6,586 nucleotides of DNA from Xanthobacteraceae bacterium (GCA_030043175.1 JASHYD010000685.1:1-6586); one strand, 5' to 3'; shown: positions 1 to 5,772, counted from the stretch's first letter. Program-made: numbers and translations. Notes: generated by a model not told the origin, from the sequence alone.

Positions 1-317
1 GGCATCCCGAAGCCGAGGCAGGTGGCGCCGCGCCAATCGAAGAAGCCGCCCTGCTCTTGCGATTTGAGGTTGGTTTCAAGAATCGCCTGGTATTCGGGCG
101 TGAGCGGCGCCTCTTGGCCCTTGCCCCATGGTTTGGTCGGATCGAAGGAGGGCTGCCCGCCGAAGGTGCCAACGCGCAGGACGCCTCGCCACTGCCCCTT
201 CCAATCGGGGTACTTGACCTCCTCCCCGGCCGCGACGGCGCCAGCCATCATCGCCAGCAATACCGCAAGCGGCGCGACTTTCAGCGCCAAGGCGCCGATC
301 GTGCTTCGGTCACGCAT
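1..317 (-). CDS. Exported uncharacterised protein, paralogue of the adjacent gene (3' end outside window)
   Basis: Reads leftward from ATG 317-315 and leaves the window after 105 codons, so only the N-terminal part is visible. A strong ribosome binding site (GGGAGG, 5 nt before the ATG) fixes the start. Residues 1-30 are a signal peptide: basic start (MRDRST), hydrophobic core, small residues near 27-31, so the product is probably periplasmic. The mature part opens with KYPDWKGQWRG, then RVGT, then QEAPLTPEYQAILE and a Cys near residue 100. These line up block by block with the gene at 560-1396 (KYPDWGGQWK, GVGT, QQAPLTAEFQAVLE, TC), so the two are clear paralogues, probably from tandem duplication. 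The copy here has a short insertion (about residues 52-58). I recognise no named enzyme family and assign no function. It lies 242 nt downstream of its paralogue on the same strand. Confidence 0.85.
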   Translation of the reverse strand, partial: MRDRSTIGALALKVAPLAVLLAMMAGAVAAGEEVKYPDWKGQWRGVLRVGTFGGQPSFDPTKPWGKGQEAPLTPEYQAILETNLKSQEQGGFFDWRGATCLGFGM

Positions 318-559
318 GTTTCCCTCCCTGCGAGCGCCGCTTGTTATGCGGCTTGACCTGTTGGGCTCTCTCCGGGATCGAGGCTCGAGCCCGCAAGAGG
401 GTAACCGAAATCCGCAATCAGCGCTTCAGCCGCCGGTCCCGGGATTTTCGGCTACGCTCAATCCTGATTATACCGCTGCGAGCGATGCCGTTGGGCCGCA
501 TGGCGGGGAGTCTATCATCGGGGCTGCCAACGGGCTGCCAGCAACTCGGCGCAGAGCGG
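318..559. other. Spacer between the two paralogous genes
   Basis: 242 nt with no convincing gene. It holds the ribosome binding site of the leftmost gene (about 321-330). It also holds an 11-bp tandem duplication with one mismatch (GGGCTGCCAAC at 521-531, GGGCTGCCAGC at 532-542). No hairpin followed by a T-run was seen, so it is unclear whether the downstream paralogue is transcribed separately or by read-through. Confidence 0.4.
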
Positions 560-1396
560 CTACTTTCGGGTTTGCTTGAAATATCGCAGATCGGGCGGCG
601 GTTGGTCCTTTTTGGTCGGCATCAGCAGGCCGTCGCCGGACAGGAAGTAATTTTCCTTGCCGATCACCACATGATTGTTGGCCTCGTCGCAATTGTAGTC
701 CTGCCACAATTCATTGCGGTCACGCCGATAGGTCTTGGTGATCGTCCATGGCCGGGTCAGCGCATGATCGATCGACGTGATCTGATTGTGCATGAGGTCT
801 GGATTGTCCTTGTCCAGCGAAATCCGCTCGAGGATGATCGACTCGTCGTCCGGATGCAGCGGCAGCCCGCTGTTCTCGTAGGTGCGCGGGCCCTTGAAGT
901 TGCGGGTTTCCACTTCAAGGGTGTCGTAGCGGCCGTCGCCGTCGGTATCGAGCCATTTGCCGATGGAGTAGCCCTGATAGCTCGGCTCTTGATTTTTCGG
1001 AAATTCGCGGCCGTCGGTATAGATGCGCCGCGGCATGAACGCCTCGAAATGGACGTAGGTAACGGTCGGCGTTATCACAAACGCGATCGGGAAGGTCGCG
1101 GTCATGATCCGCGGCACGCCGTTGCTGACGCAAGTTACGTGGGGGTCGTTGCCCTGGCCGCCGGCTGCCTGATCCTTGATGCTCGCCTCCAGGACGGCCT
1201 GGAATTCCGCCGTGAGCGGGGCCTGTTGTGCGAGCCCAGTCGCCTTGCTCTGATCCCACTGGGTGCCAACCCCGCGCGGCCGTTTCCATTGTCCGCCCCA
1301 ATCGGGATATTTCGATTCATCATGAGCTTGCGCGCCGACAACGGCCGCGCATAGCACCGCCATCAGAGTTGCGCCGATTGCCATCGAACGGGACAT
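560..1396 (-). CDS. Exported uncharacterised protein with RRIYTDGR motif and EF-hand-like calcium loop
   Basis: 278 aa from ATG 1396-1394. That start follows a G-rich Shine-Dalgarno (AGGGGGAG, 4 nt away) and puts a normal signal peptide first; the frame is open further upstream but that part has no signal. Residues 1-24 are the signal peptide, cleaved near GAQA|HDES. Mature blocks in order: KYPDWGGQWKR (29-39), QAPLTAEFQAVLE (58-70), Cys89, GVPRIMTATFPIAF (93-106), MPRRIYTDGREFP (121-133), YSIGKW (143-148), a DxDxDG loop (150-161), DHALTRPWTITKTYRRD (210-226), Cys236, PPPDLRYF (267-274). From memory, the RRIYTDGR, SIGxW and TRPW blocks recur in many uncharacterised exported proteins of soil alphaproteobacteria and other phyla. 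No catalytic role is known to me. Residues 150-161 (DTDGDGRYDTLE) match the EF-hand/thrombospondin-3 calcium-loop pattern at every ligand position. The paralogue lies downstream at 1-317. Confidence 0.9.
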   Translation of the reverse strand: MSRSMAIGATLMAVLCAAVVGAQAHDESKYPDWGGQWKRPRGVGTQWDQSKATGLAQQAPLTAEFQAVLEASIKDQAAGGQGNDPHVTCVSNGVPRIMTATFPIAFVITPTVTYVHFEAFMPRRIYTDGREFPKNQEPSYQGYSIGKWLDTDGDGRYDTLEVETRNFKGPRTYENSGLPLHPDDESIILERISLDKDNPDLMHNQITSIDHALTRPWTITKTYRRDRNELWQDYNCDEANNHVVIGKENYFLSGDGLLMPTKKDQPPPDLRYFKQTRK

Positions 1397-1701
1397 GAGA
1401 CTCCCCCTTAGGATAAAATCCGGCCGCCGACGCGCCGCATGCCCCACCGTAGCCCGGATAATCCACCGGTCCGGCCCTGGGTTGGGCCCCGATGATGAAC
1501 TCAAGCGAAATTCCGGGATCGGCGGTTCTGTCTGCAACGCCGGTCGGGGACTTCATCGCTCAATCCGGCAGATACAGTTCCTGAAGCTTCCGCGGGCTGC
1601 CCTTCGTCAACAGCACGAGAATACACCGATCGTAGCCCGAAGCGGAAGTGTAGGCGGACGTTCGCGGATCGTCACGAATTGGCAGGCCGCCGCGATTGCC
1701 G
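1397..1701. other. Gene-poor stretch between two minus-strand genes
   Basis: 305 nt without a supported gene. Its left end carries the Shine-Dalgarno of the 560-1396 gene (around 1401-1408). A GGCCC-TGGGTT-GGGCC inverted repeat sits at 1473-1488 without a T-run. A minus-strand reading frame ends at 1560 (…RKLQELYLPD), but its only ATG-initiated extension lies antiparallel in frame to nothing conserved and fully overlaps the 1702-2385 gene. The final 45 or so codons might be debris of an older gene. No confident promoter was found. Confidence 0.4.
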
Positions 1702-2385
1702 TCAACCGCGTGTGTCGCGCGGAACGATGCCGATTTGCTGGAGCCAATCTTTGAACGAAAATACACGTTCGTTCCGATGTGCGCTCCGGCGGGCAGCCGC
1801 GGTCTCGCCTCGCGCATGTTTGCGTGCCGCAGATGCCGCAGGTCCTTCGGCGGAAGGCGGGGCGGCCGCAGATGGCGCGCGAGAGGCAGCCGTCTGAGCG
1901 GTCGATGCTTTGCCGGGAGGCGCGAGCGCGCGCGGCAGCAGGGCCGTCGAAACTTGGGCGGGGGCAGGCCATGACGGCTCCGCAAGGCGAGCACCGGGCG
2001 GGGACCCGTCCAATTTGCCAAGCGGCGCGCCGCTGACTTGGGCGGGACTTAAGTCCGCCTGCGCCATCTCCGTGGCGGTTGAAACGCCGCGCTCGGGCGT
2101 CAGCTGGTCGGGGGTCGTAATCGGCTGGGTTGCCTGGGCCGCAGGTTGCGGGTCCGCGCCGATGGCCCGTGCGGGCGTCCGCAGCAATTCGGGCCGGACC
2201 ACCTGCATCTTGGCGGCCGTGCCGGGAGGCCGCGCCGCGCCTTCGTCAGGGGTAGCCATTATTGAATAAAAGGCCGCGCCGAGCGTGAGAGGCGGCAACA
2301 GCAGCGCGCAGGCGCCGACGCGAATCTGCGCCCAATTGTCTCGTCGGGCGATGTTCACCCGTATGGCTCGGACGATCGGATTCAT
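1702..2385 (-). CDS. Single-span membrane protein with long Pro/Ala-rich region, unknown function
   Basis: 227 aa from ATG 2385-2383. The first ATG-type codons farther upstream (to 2598) would add a stretch with TTA, ATA and CAA codons unlike the rest and would overlap pssA, so I reject them; the ribosome binding site for 2385 is only a weak GAG. Visible layout: basic N-terminus (MNPIVRAIRVNIARRDNW, 1-18), one hydrophobic helix (about 23-44, VGACALLLPPLTLGAAFYSI), a low-complexity Pro/Ala/Ser/Thr region (about 47-190) likely disordered, a basic patch (about 188-205), and an ordered-looking C-terminal tail with FSFKDWLQQIGIVPR (209-223). The basic N-terminus suggests an N-in anchor with the Pro-rich part in the periplasm, as in linkers that cross the cell wall; this is inference. 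I do not recognise the family. It is divergent from pssA with a 180-bp gap. Confidence 0.72.
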   Translation of the reverse strand: MNPIVRAIRVNIARRDNWAQIRVGACALLLPPLTLGAAFYSIMATPDEGAARPPGTAAKMQVVRPELLRTPARAIGADPQPAAQATQPITTPDQLTPERGVSTATEMAQADLSPAQVSGAPLGKLDGSPPGARLAEPSWPAPAQVSTALLPRALAPPGKASTAQTAASRAPSAAAPPSAEGPAASAARKHARGETAAARRSAHRNERVFSFKDWLQQIGIVPRDTRG

Positions 2386-2423
2386 GTCGCTCGTTAACGT
2401 CAGAGTCATATTCACGACATAGA

Positions 2424-2452
2424 ACAGTATCGCCGCGAGCACGACTTGTAAA
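2424..2452 (-). promoter_or_regulatory. Candidate sigma-70-type promoter for the 1702-2385 gene
   Basis: On the minus strand TTTACA (2452-2447) is followed after exactly 17 nt by TACTGT (2429-2424). Transcription would begin near 2417, leaving a leader of about 30 nt before ATG 2385. The fit to TTGACA/TATAAT is moderate. A start site here also argues against the longer upstream reading of the gene. Confidence 0.4.
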
Positions 2453-2548
2453 ACGATCGCGCGAGGGGCGTGTGCACAAATGTGAATGCCGACGCAAAGG
2501 GGCGTCCTGACGTCCCGGCTCGACTCCGGCTGGGAAGTTGGCAAGCAA

Positions 2549-2563
2549 ACCGCTATATTGCGG
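2549..2563. promoter_or_regulatory. AT-core inverted repeat just before the pssA start
   Basis: The stretch CCGC-TATATT-GCGG (about 2550-2563) ends 2 nt before the pssA ATG. The arms are perfectly complementary and the core contains ATAT. TATATT resembles a -10 element, but there is no -35 at 16-18 nt, and a start there would leave almost no leader. It could be an operator or a leaderless -10; the evidence is only sequence shape. Confidence 0.2.
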
Positions 2564-2565
2564 GC

Positions 2566-3492
2566 ATGCGGTATTCCTTGCGTTCCCCGTTCGAGCACGG
2601 ACCGTCGGGCCGGCGCCGGTTTCGCGCTGTTCCGGTGCGTACCATGGTACCCAACCTGATCACCCTTCTGGCCCTATGCGCGGGTCTGACGGCAATTCGT
2701 CTGGCCGCAGAAGCCACGTTTGAATGGGCTGTCTATGCGATCGTCTTCGCCGCTGTGCTCGACGGCCTTGACGGGCGGGTAGCGCGGCTCCTCAAAGGCA
2801 CGTCGCGCTTCGGCGCCGAGCTCGACAGCCTCGCCGATTTCGTGAATTTCGGCGTCGCCCCCGGCGTGACGCTCTATTTCTGGGGCCTGCATGAGGCCAA
2901 GTCGGCGGGCTGGATCGCGGCCATGGTCTTTGCGATCGCGGCCGGACTGCGGCTCGCCCGCTTCAACGTGGCAATCGATGATCCCAATCGGCCGCCCTGG
3001 GCGGCGAATTTTTTCGTCGGCATGCCGGCTCCGGCGGGCGCCATCACGGTGCTGCTGCCGGTCTATGTTCATTTTCTCGGAATGCCGGCGCTGGCATTCA
3101 TGGTTCCCGTCACGCTTGTATATACGCTTGCCATCGCATTGCTGATGGTCTCCCGTTTGCCGGTCTATTCGGGCAAGAAGGTCGGAAAGCGCGTGCCGCC
3201 CGACCTTGTGCTCCCCCTATTCATCGGCGTCGTCGTGTTCTTTGCCCTGCTGATCGCCTATCCTTGGGCGGTGCTGACAATCGGCACCGTGCTATACCTC
3301 GTATGCCTTCCGTTCGGGTGGTTGTCACATCGTGACTATATGCGTCGCGAGGCGGCGGCGAGAGCCCAGGGCCAGAGCGCGGAGCCGCACGACAAGCCTG
3401 CCGAACCTGCCGGCGACGTCTCAACGCCGTCGAGCGGTCGTGCCGCCATAGTGCCGTTCGAACGCGGCGGCGAGCGTCCGCCCCGCCGGTGA
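2566..3492 (+). CDS. pssA: CDP-diacylglycerol--serine O-phosphatidyltransferase (phosphatidylserine synthase)
   Basis: 308 aa integral inner-membrane enzyme that joins CDP-diacylglycerol and L-serine to give phosphatidylserine and CMP, the first committed step to phosphatidylethanolamine. The CDP-alcohol phosphotransferase signature is complete: D66-xx-D69-G70-xx-A73-R74 then G83-xxx-D87-xxx-D91, the four Asp being the metal and catalytic ligands of the family. About seven to eight hydrophobic helices run from 29 to 252. FVGMPAPAGAI (150-160) and SRLPVYSGK (196-204) are typical of type II PssA. ATG 2566 is chosen because the basic stretch GRRRFRAVPVRTMVPN before the first helix is normal for the family; the ribosome binding site is weak. 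The C-terminal 50 residues are a hydrophilic tail rich in Pro, Ala and Arg. No psd (decarboxylase) gene is adjacent, unlike the psd-pssA pairs seen in many bacteria. It converges with the DUF302 gene 32 nt downstream. Confidence 0.97.
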   Translation: MRYSLRSPFEHGPSGRRRFRAVPVRTMVPNLITLLALCAGLTAIRLAAEATFEWAVYAIVFAAVLDGLDGRVARLLKGTSRFGAELDSLADFVNFGVAPGVTLYFWGLHEAKSAGWIAAMVFAIAAGLRLARFNVAIDDPNRPPWAANFFVGMPAPAGAITVLLPVYVHFLGMPALAFMVPVTLVYTLAIALLMVSRLPVYSGKKVGKRVPPDLVLPLFIGVVVFFALLIAYPWAVLTIGTVLYLVCLPFGWLSHRDYMRREAAARAQGQSAEPHDKPAEPAGDVSTPSSGRAAIVPFERGGERPPRR

Positions 3493-3524
3493 CCCGAACC
3501 GCACTGCGCATTCGAGGGAGTTCG

Positions 3525-3926
3525 TTACGCAAGGACGGCTTCCTCGGCGAGCGATGACAGTCCCGCGGCGATTGCCTCCACGGCTGCGGCGCTCTGCGGC
3601 CCGAGGCCATGACGGTCGGCGAGCCAACGCGCGTCGTTGTAGGTCAGCCACGCCTTGCCTTCATCGTCCTCCCAGGCGAGCGCCTTCACCGGCAGGTCAA
3701 TTCCGGCTGTCTGGCGATCTACCATTAAAGGCGTGCCGCCACGCGGGTGGCCAAAAATGACGAGCTCCGTCGGACGGAGCTGCAGGCCGGCCTTTGCGGC
3801 CCCGTCGGCATGATCTATGCGCGCGAACACAGTCAGACCGCGCCTTGTGGCTCCCGCGACGATGCGATCGATCGTTTCTGATACCGAAACCTGGCTTCGG
3901 ATTGTGACAAGGCCAGTGGTTTGCAT
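3525..3926 (-). CDS. DUF302 domain protein
   Basis: 133 aa from ATG 3926-3924, with an ideal Shine-Dalgarno (AGGAG, 6 nt before the ATG). The whole length is one DUF302 domain (TT1751-like fold): SVSETIDRIVAGATRRGLTV (14-33), ARIDHADGAAKAGLQLRPTE (35-54), FGHPRGGTPLM (58-68), IDLPVKALAWEDDEGKAWLTY (76-96), then ADRHGL (103-108). The family usually reads FGNP; here it is FGHP, a small departure. There is no signal peptide, so it is probably cytoplasmic. DUF302 proteins have no settled biochemical role; some occur with redox or stress genes. It follows the GST gene after 70 nt on the same strand and may be co-transcribed. Its 3' end faces pssA. Confidence 0.93.
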   Translation of the reverse strand: MQTTGLVTIRSQVSVSETIDRIVAGATRRGLTVFARIDHADGAAKAGLQLRPTELVIFGHPRGGTPLMVDRQTAGIDLPVKALAWEDDEGKAWLTYNDARWLADRHGLGPQSAAAVEAIAAGLSSLAEEAVLA

Positions 3927-3996
3927 GGCAATCTCCTATCGCGGATCAGGCAGGTGCGCGCAATGTTTGTAATTAAAGCTTCCGGCACGGGCGTTT

Positions 3997-4650
3997 TCAG
4001 GCCTTCCCCAGCGGGTGCCCCGGCATCAGTTCGTAGGGATGCTGCCAGCCCGGCAGCGCCTTGATGCGTTCCATCCAGGCGCCGATTGCCGGATAGTCAT
4101 TGGCGATATCGAAGCCGAACTCTTCCGGCGGATAGTACATGTAGCCGGCGAGCGAGATGTCCGCGATGGTCGCACGCGCGCCCAACAGGTAGGGGTCCGT
4201 GGCGAGCCGCTTGTTGACGACGCCGAGATTGTTGGCAAGGCGGCCCTTGAGGAACGCTTCGGCGCCCGGGTCTCGCGCCGGTGCGAAATTGCGCAGGAAG
4301 CGATAGGGCCCGAGAAAGCCGTTGACTTTCTGATTATCGAAAATGATCCAGCGCAGACATTCCAGGCGCTCGTCCTCGTTCTGGGGTTGGAACGCGCCGG
4401 TGCGGTCGGCGAGATAGGTGAGGCAGACGCCGGATTGGCTGAGCTTTCTCGCGCCGTGGACCAACACAGGTACCTCACCCATTTCATTGATCTCGGTGCG
4501 GAATTTCGCGGTGCGCGACTCCCCGCCGGCGAAGAAGTCCACCCAGATCGGTTGCCATTCCGCGCCGGTCAGGGCGAGCATCAGGGCGACGCGGTAGGCA
4601 TTGCCGGATTGGGCGAAGCAGTAGAGCTGGTACTCGGGCGCTGGGGCCAT
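3997..4650 (-). CDS. Glutathione S-transferase family protein
   Basis: 217 aa, normal length for a soluble bacterial GST. ATG 4650-4648 is preceded by GAGGA 9 nt away. The N-terminal thioredoxin-like domain (about 5-83) has the SGNAYRV turn (15-21), whose Ser15 is the likely glutathione-activating residue by family position. It also has the cis-proline at E59-V60-P61 and the gamma-glutamyl-binding turn S71-Q72-S73. The helical C-terminal domain (about 92-205) contains the T161-I-A-D164 N-capping box followed by ISLAGY. The family conjugates glutathione to electrophiles or reduces peroxides; the substrate here cannot be read from sequence. It lies between the ClpP-like gene (68 nt upstream) and the DUF302 gene (70 nt downstream), all on the minus strand. 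Confidence 0.95.
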   Translation of the reverse strand: MAPAPEYQLYCFAQSGNAYRVALMLALTGAEWQPIWVDFFAGGESRTAKFRTEINEMGEVPVLVHGARKLSQSGVCLTYLADRTGAFQPQNEDERLECLRWIIFDNQKVNGFLGPYRFLRNFAPARDPGAEAFLKGRLANNLGVVNKRLATDPYLLGARATIADISLAGYMYYPPEEFGFDIANDYPAIGAWMERIKALPGWQHPYELMPGHPLGKA

Positions 4651-4718
4651 TGGGACGCGTCCTCGGTCACAAATGAAGCGGGCAGGTCGCAGTGGCGGGG
4701 AAATGAAGATTGCGCACT

Positions 4719-5285
4719 CTATCTCGCCTGACCAGGTCTGCCAGTCATCGTCGCGCCCATGGCACGCAGGTCGTCATGCGTTAGCCAGACGGTCTCGCCT
4801 TCGCGCGTATTGAGCATTTTTTCGGTGATTGCGTCCAACAGACCAAGCTCCTTGACGACCCGCACGACCGCCGGGATTTCGCCCGCAGGTTCCTGTTTAT
4901 CGGCTGCCCCCGGAGCCCCCACCGTTGCCGAGACGCTTACGTATTTCTGGCTGCCAGCAATGAATGCAAGAAAGCAGGCTGCAGCGCATGTCGCGCCGCT
5001 GGCGACCACGGTTGCGACTTTTGCATTTTGAATGACGCCCGCGAGCCTGGCGCCTTCGAGCATGCTGCCGCCAGGCGAGTTAAGCCGTATGCCCGACACG
5101 GGCCGGGCCGAAGTAATCGATGCTCTGATGATGTCTCGCAGCCTGCCTGCGTCGCCGTCGGCTAGCTCGCCATTGAGAAGCACAATCGTCCGGTTTTCCC
5201 GGGAGAGAGTGGTCGTCAGGTCGGCAGCCGAGGCCGAACAACATGCTGCCGCAACGCACGCAACCGCAAATACGGACCCCTTCAC
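4719..5285 (-). CDS. Exported ClpP/crotonase-fold protein, catalytic Ser and His replaced (COG3904-like)
   Basis: 188 aa from GTG 5285-5283. A TTG at 5324 would add 13 residues, but those use AGA, TTA and GGG codons, and the GTG start gives a textbook signal peptide (KGSVFAVACVAAACC, cleaved near SASA|AD, 20/21). A clear Shine-Dalgarno is lacking for both. The mature part has the ClpP-fold hallmarks: TIVLLNGELADGDAGRL (34-50), IRLNSPGGSMLEGARLAGVI (66-85), VVASGATCAAACFLAFIAG (93-111), and a helical end (WLTHDDLRAMG, 167-177). SPGG forms the oxyanion side. In E. coli ClpP the catalytic Ser is 29 residues after the second Gly; here that residue is Ala102 (C100-A-A-A-C104, where relatives as I remember have CASAC). 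The His position is Pro125 (VGAPGA). Cys100 and Cys104 are the only cysteines left after processing. It looks like a non-proteolytic pseudo-enzyme in the periplasm. Confidence 0.85.
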   Translation of the reverse strand: MKGSVFAVACVAAACCSASAADLTTTLSRENRTIVLLNGELADGDAGRLRDIIRASITSARPVSGIRLNSPGGSMLEGARLAGVIQNAKVATVVASGATCAAACFLAFIAGSQKYVSVSATVGAPGAADKQEPAGEIPAVVRVVKELGLLDAITEKMLNTREGETVWLTHDDLRAMGATMTGRPGQAR

Positions 5286-5380
5286 AGCCCGGCACCACCC
5301 TAAAATCCGCCCCTTTCTCGACAATTACACCCGCTGGCCGGTGGCCACAATCGCTTGGAGACAATTTTGCCTGGCCGCGC
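5286..5380 (-). promoter_or_regulatory. Probable 5' region of the ClpP-like gene
   Basis: Upstream of GTG 5285 the minus strand carries TGTAAT (5329-5324), a five-of-six match to a -10 box. A transcript from it would start near 5317, which excludes the TTG at 5324 as start codon. No well-placed -35 is visible. An inverted repeat TGGCC-GGT-GGCCA (5335-5347) overlaps the expected -35 area and could be an operator. All of this rests on sequence shape only. Confidence 0.25.
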
Positions 5381-5428
5381 GGTTCCGTCGCGGGATGGTT
5401 CCGTCGCGGGATGGTTCCGTCGCGGGAT
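5381..5428. repeat. Three perfect tandem copies of a 16-bp unit
   Basis: GGTTCCGTCGCGGGAT is repeated without mismatch at 5381-5396, 5397-5412 and 5413-5428. The unit has only a short internal TCC/GGA complementarity, so direct repetition is the main feature. A 16-bp period is about one and a half helical turns. It is not a multiple of 3, and the reading frames across it show no conserved protein. It begins 96 bp upstream of the ClpP-like GTG. It may be a protein-binding iteron or a variable-number tandem repeat. I saw no other copy in the window. Confidence 0.95.
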
Positions 5429-5576
5429 ATGGAAAGTTGCCGGGCCAGTGACGACCATCAGGCGGAAAGGTCGAACCGTGCTCGGAGACGGCGAGGCGTC
5501 ACGATCGGTTACGCGCTGCGTGCCGCAAGGCGATAGGACGCCGATACGGTGGCGGGGGTTGCACATCGTTCCCGTG

Positions 5577-5607
5577 AAAAAAGGCGGCTGAAGCTGATGG
5601 GCTCGCC
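5577..5607 (-). terminator. Weak terminator-like hairpin with T-run (minus strand)
   Basis: Read on the minus strand, GGCGAGC (5607-5601) pairs with GC-CGCC (5588-5583) with one bulged base and a 12-nt loop, followed by six T (5582-5577). The stem is short and no minus-strand gene is seen just upstream, so it may be chance or the end of an unrecognised transcript. Confidence 0.2.
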
Positions 5608-5625
5608 GTGGCGGGGCCGCGGTCG

Positions 5626-5643
5626 CGGGCCCGATCGGGCCCG
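5626..5643. repeat. 18-bp perfect palindrome, overlapping a 10-bp tandem repeat
   Basis: CGGGCCCGATCGGGCCCG is its own reverse complement. It overlaps two direct copies of GGGCCCGATC (5627-5636 and 5637-5646), and a second, 16-bp palindrome occupies 5632-5647. No T-run follows, so it is not an evident intrinsic terminator. It may be a protein-binding site or a cruciform-prone relic. Confidence 0.7.
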
Positions 5644-5648
5644 ATCGC

Positions 5649-5772
5649 CCGGCCAAGGTCAGGATCGATGGCCAGAACTGGCGTTTGGAAGAGCGACTCG
5701 GTGGAGGTGCGGATCAACACGTTCAAGGCCGCCGGCGCGGGAAGTTCTGACGAAAACTTCGCTTCTCGCTGA
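5649..5772 (+). pseudogene. Possible remnant of an OB-fold (NfeD C-terminal-like) coding sequence
   Basis: One plus-strand frame reads RPAKVRIDGQNWRLEE (5649-5693). The next frame, from about 5694, continues DSVEVRINTFKAAG and stops at 5770-5772. Joined by one frameshift, this resembles the VxVdGxxWxA…GxxVxV pattern of NfeD-type OB domains. The match is short and from memory, there is no ribosome binding site or full domain, and chance similarity is quite possible. Confidence 0.15.

Noticed and set aside
341..1354. Long plus-strand open frame (337 codons)
   Set aside because: It is antisense to the 560-1396 exported-protein gene, whose signal peptide, Shine-Dalgarno and conserved blocks are convincing. 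The plus-strand translation is a low-complexity shadow typical of GC-rich DNA.
1560..2021. Minus-strand open frame ending …RKLQELYLPD
   Set aside because: Most of it overlaps the 1702-2385 gene in another frame and is an Arg/Pro-rich shadow. Only the last 45 or so codons lie outside, and they have no start or ribosome binding site.
2538..2559. TTGGCA and TATATT as a sigma-70 promoter of pssA
   Set aside because: The spacing between the boxes is only about 10 nt, far from 16-18.
2386..2598. N-terminal extension of the 1702-2385 gene to ATG 2598, adding a hydrophobic segment
   Set aside because: The extension uses rare AT-rich codons, overlaps the pssA start and runs through a candidate promoter for the same gene.
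3495..3514. Imperfect hairpin (CGAA…TTCG) between the convergent pssA and DUF302 genes
   Set aside because: Short, mismatched stem and no T-run on either strand; not a credible intrinsic terminator.
4015..4731. Long plus-strand open frame (238 codons)
   Set aside because: Antisense to the GST gene, which has all family motifs; the plus-strand translation shows no recognisable domain.
5204..5285. Lipoprotein signal in the ClpP-like protein (Cys near the end of the hydrophobic core)
   Set aside because: The residues before the cysteines (VAAAC) lack the Leu/Val/Ile at position -3 of a lipobox, and SASA|AD is a good ordinary cleavage site.
5381..5428. CRISPR array
   Set aside because: The repeats are directly adjacent with no spacers and the unit is only 16 bp.
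5355..5591. Plus-strand open frame across the 16-bp repeats
   Set aside because: The translation has no recognisable motif or ribosome binding site, and the repeat length is not a multiple of three.
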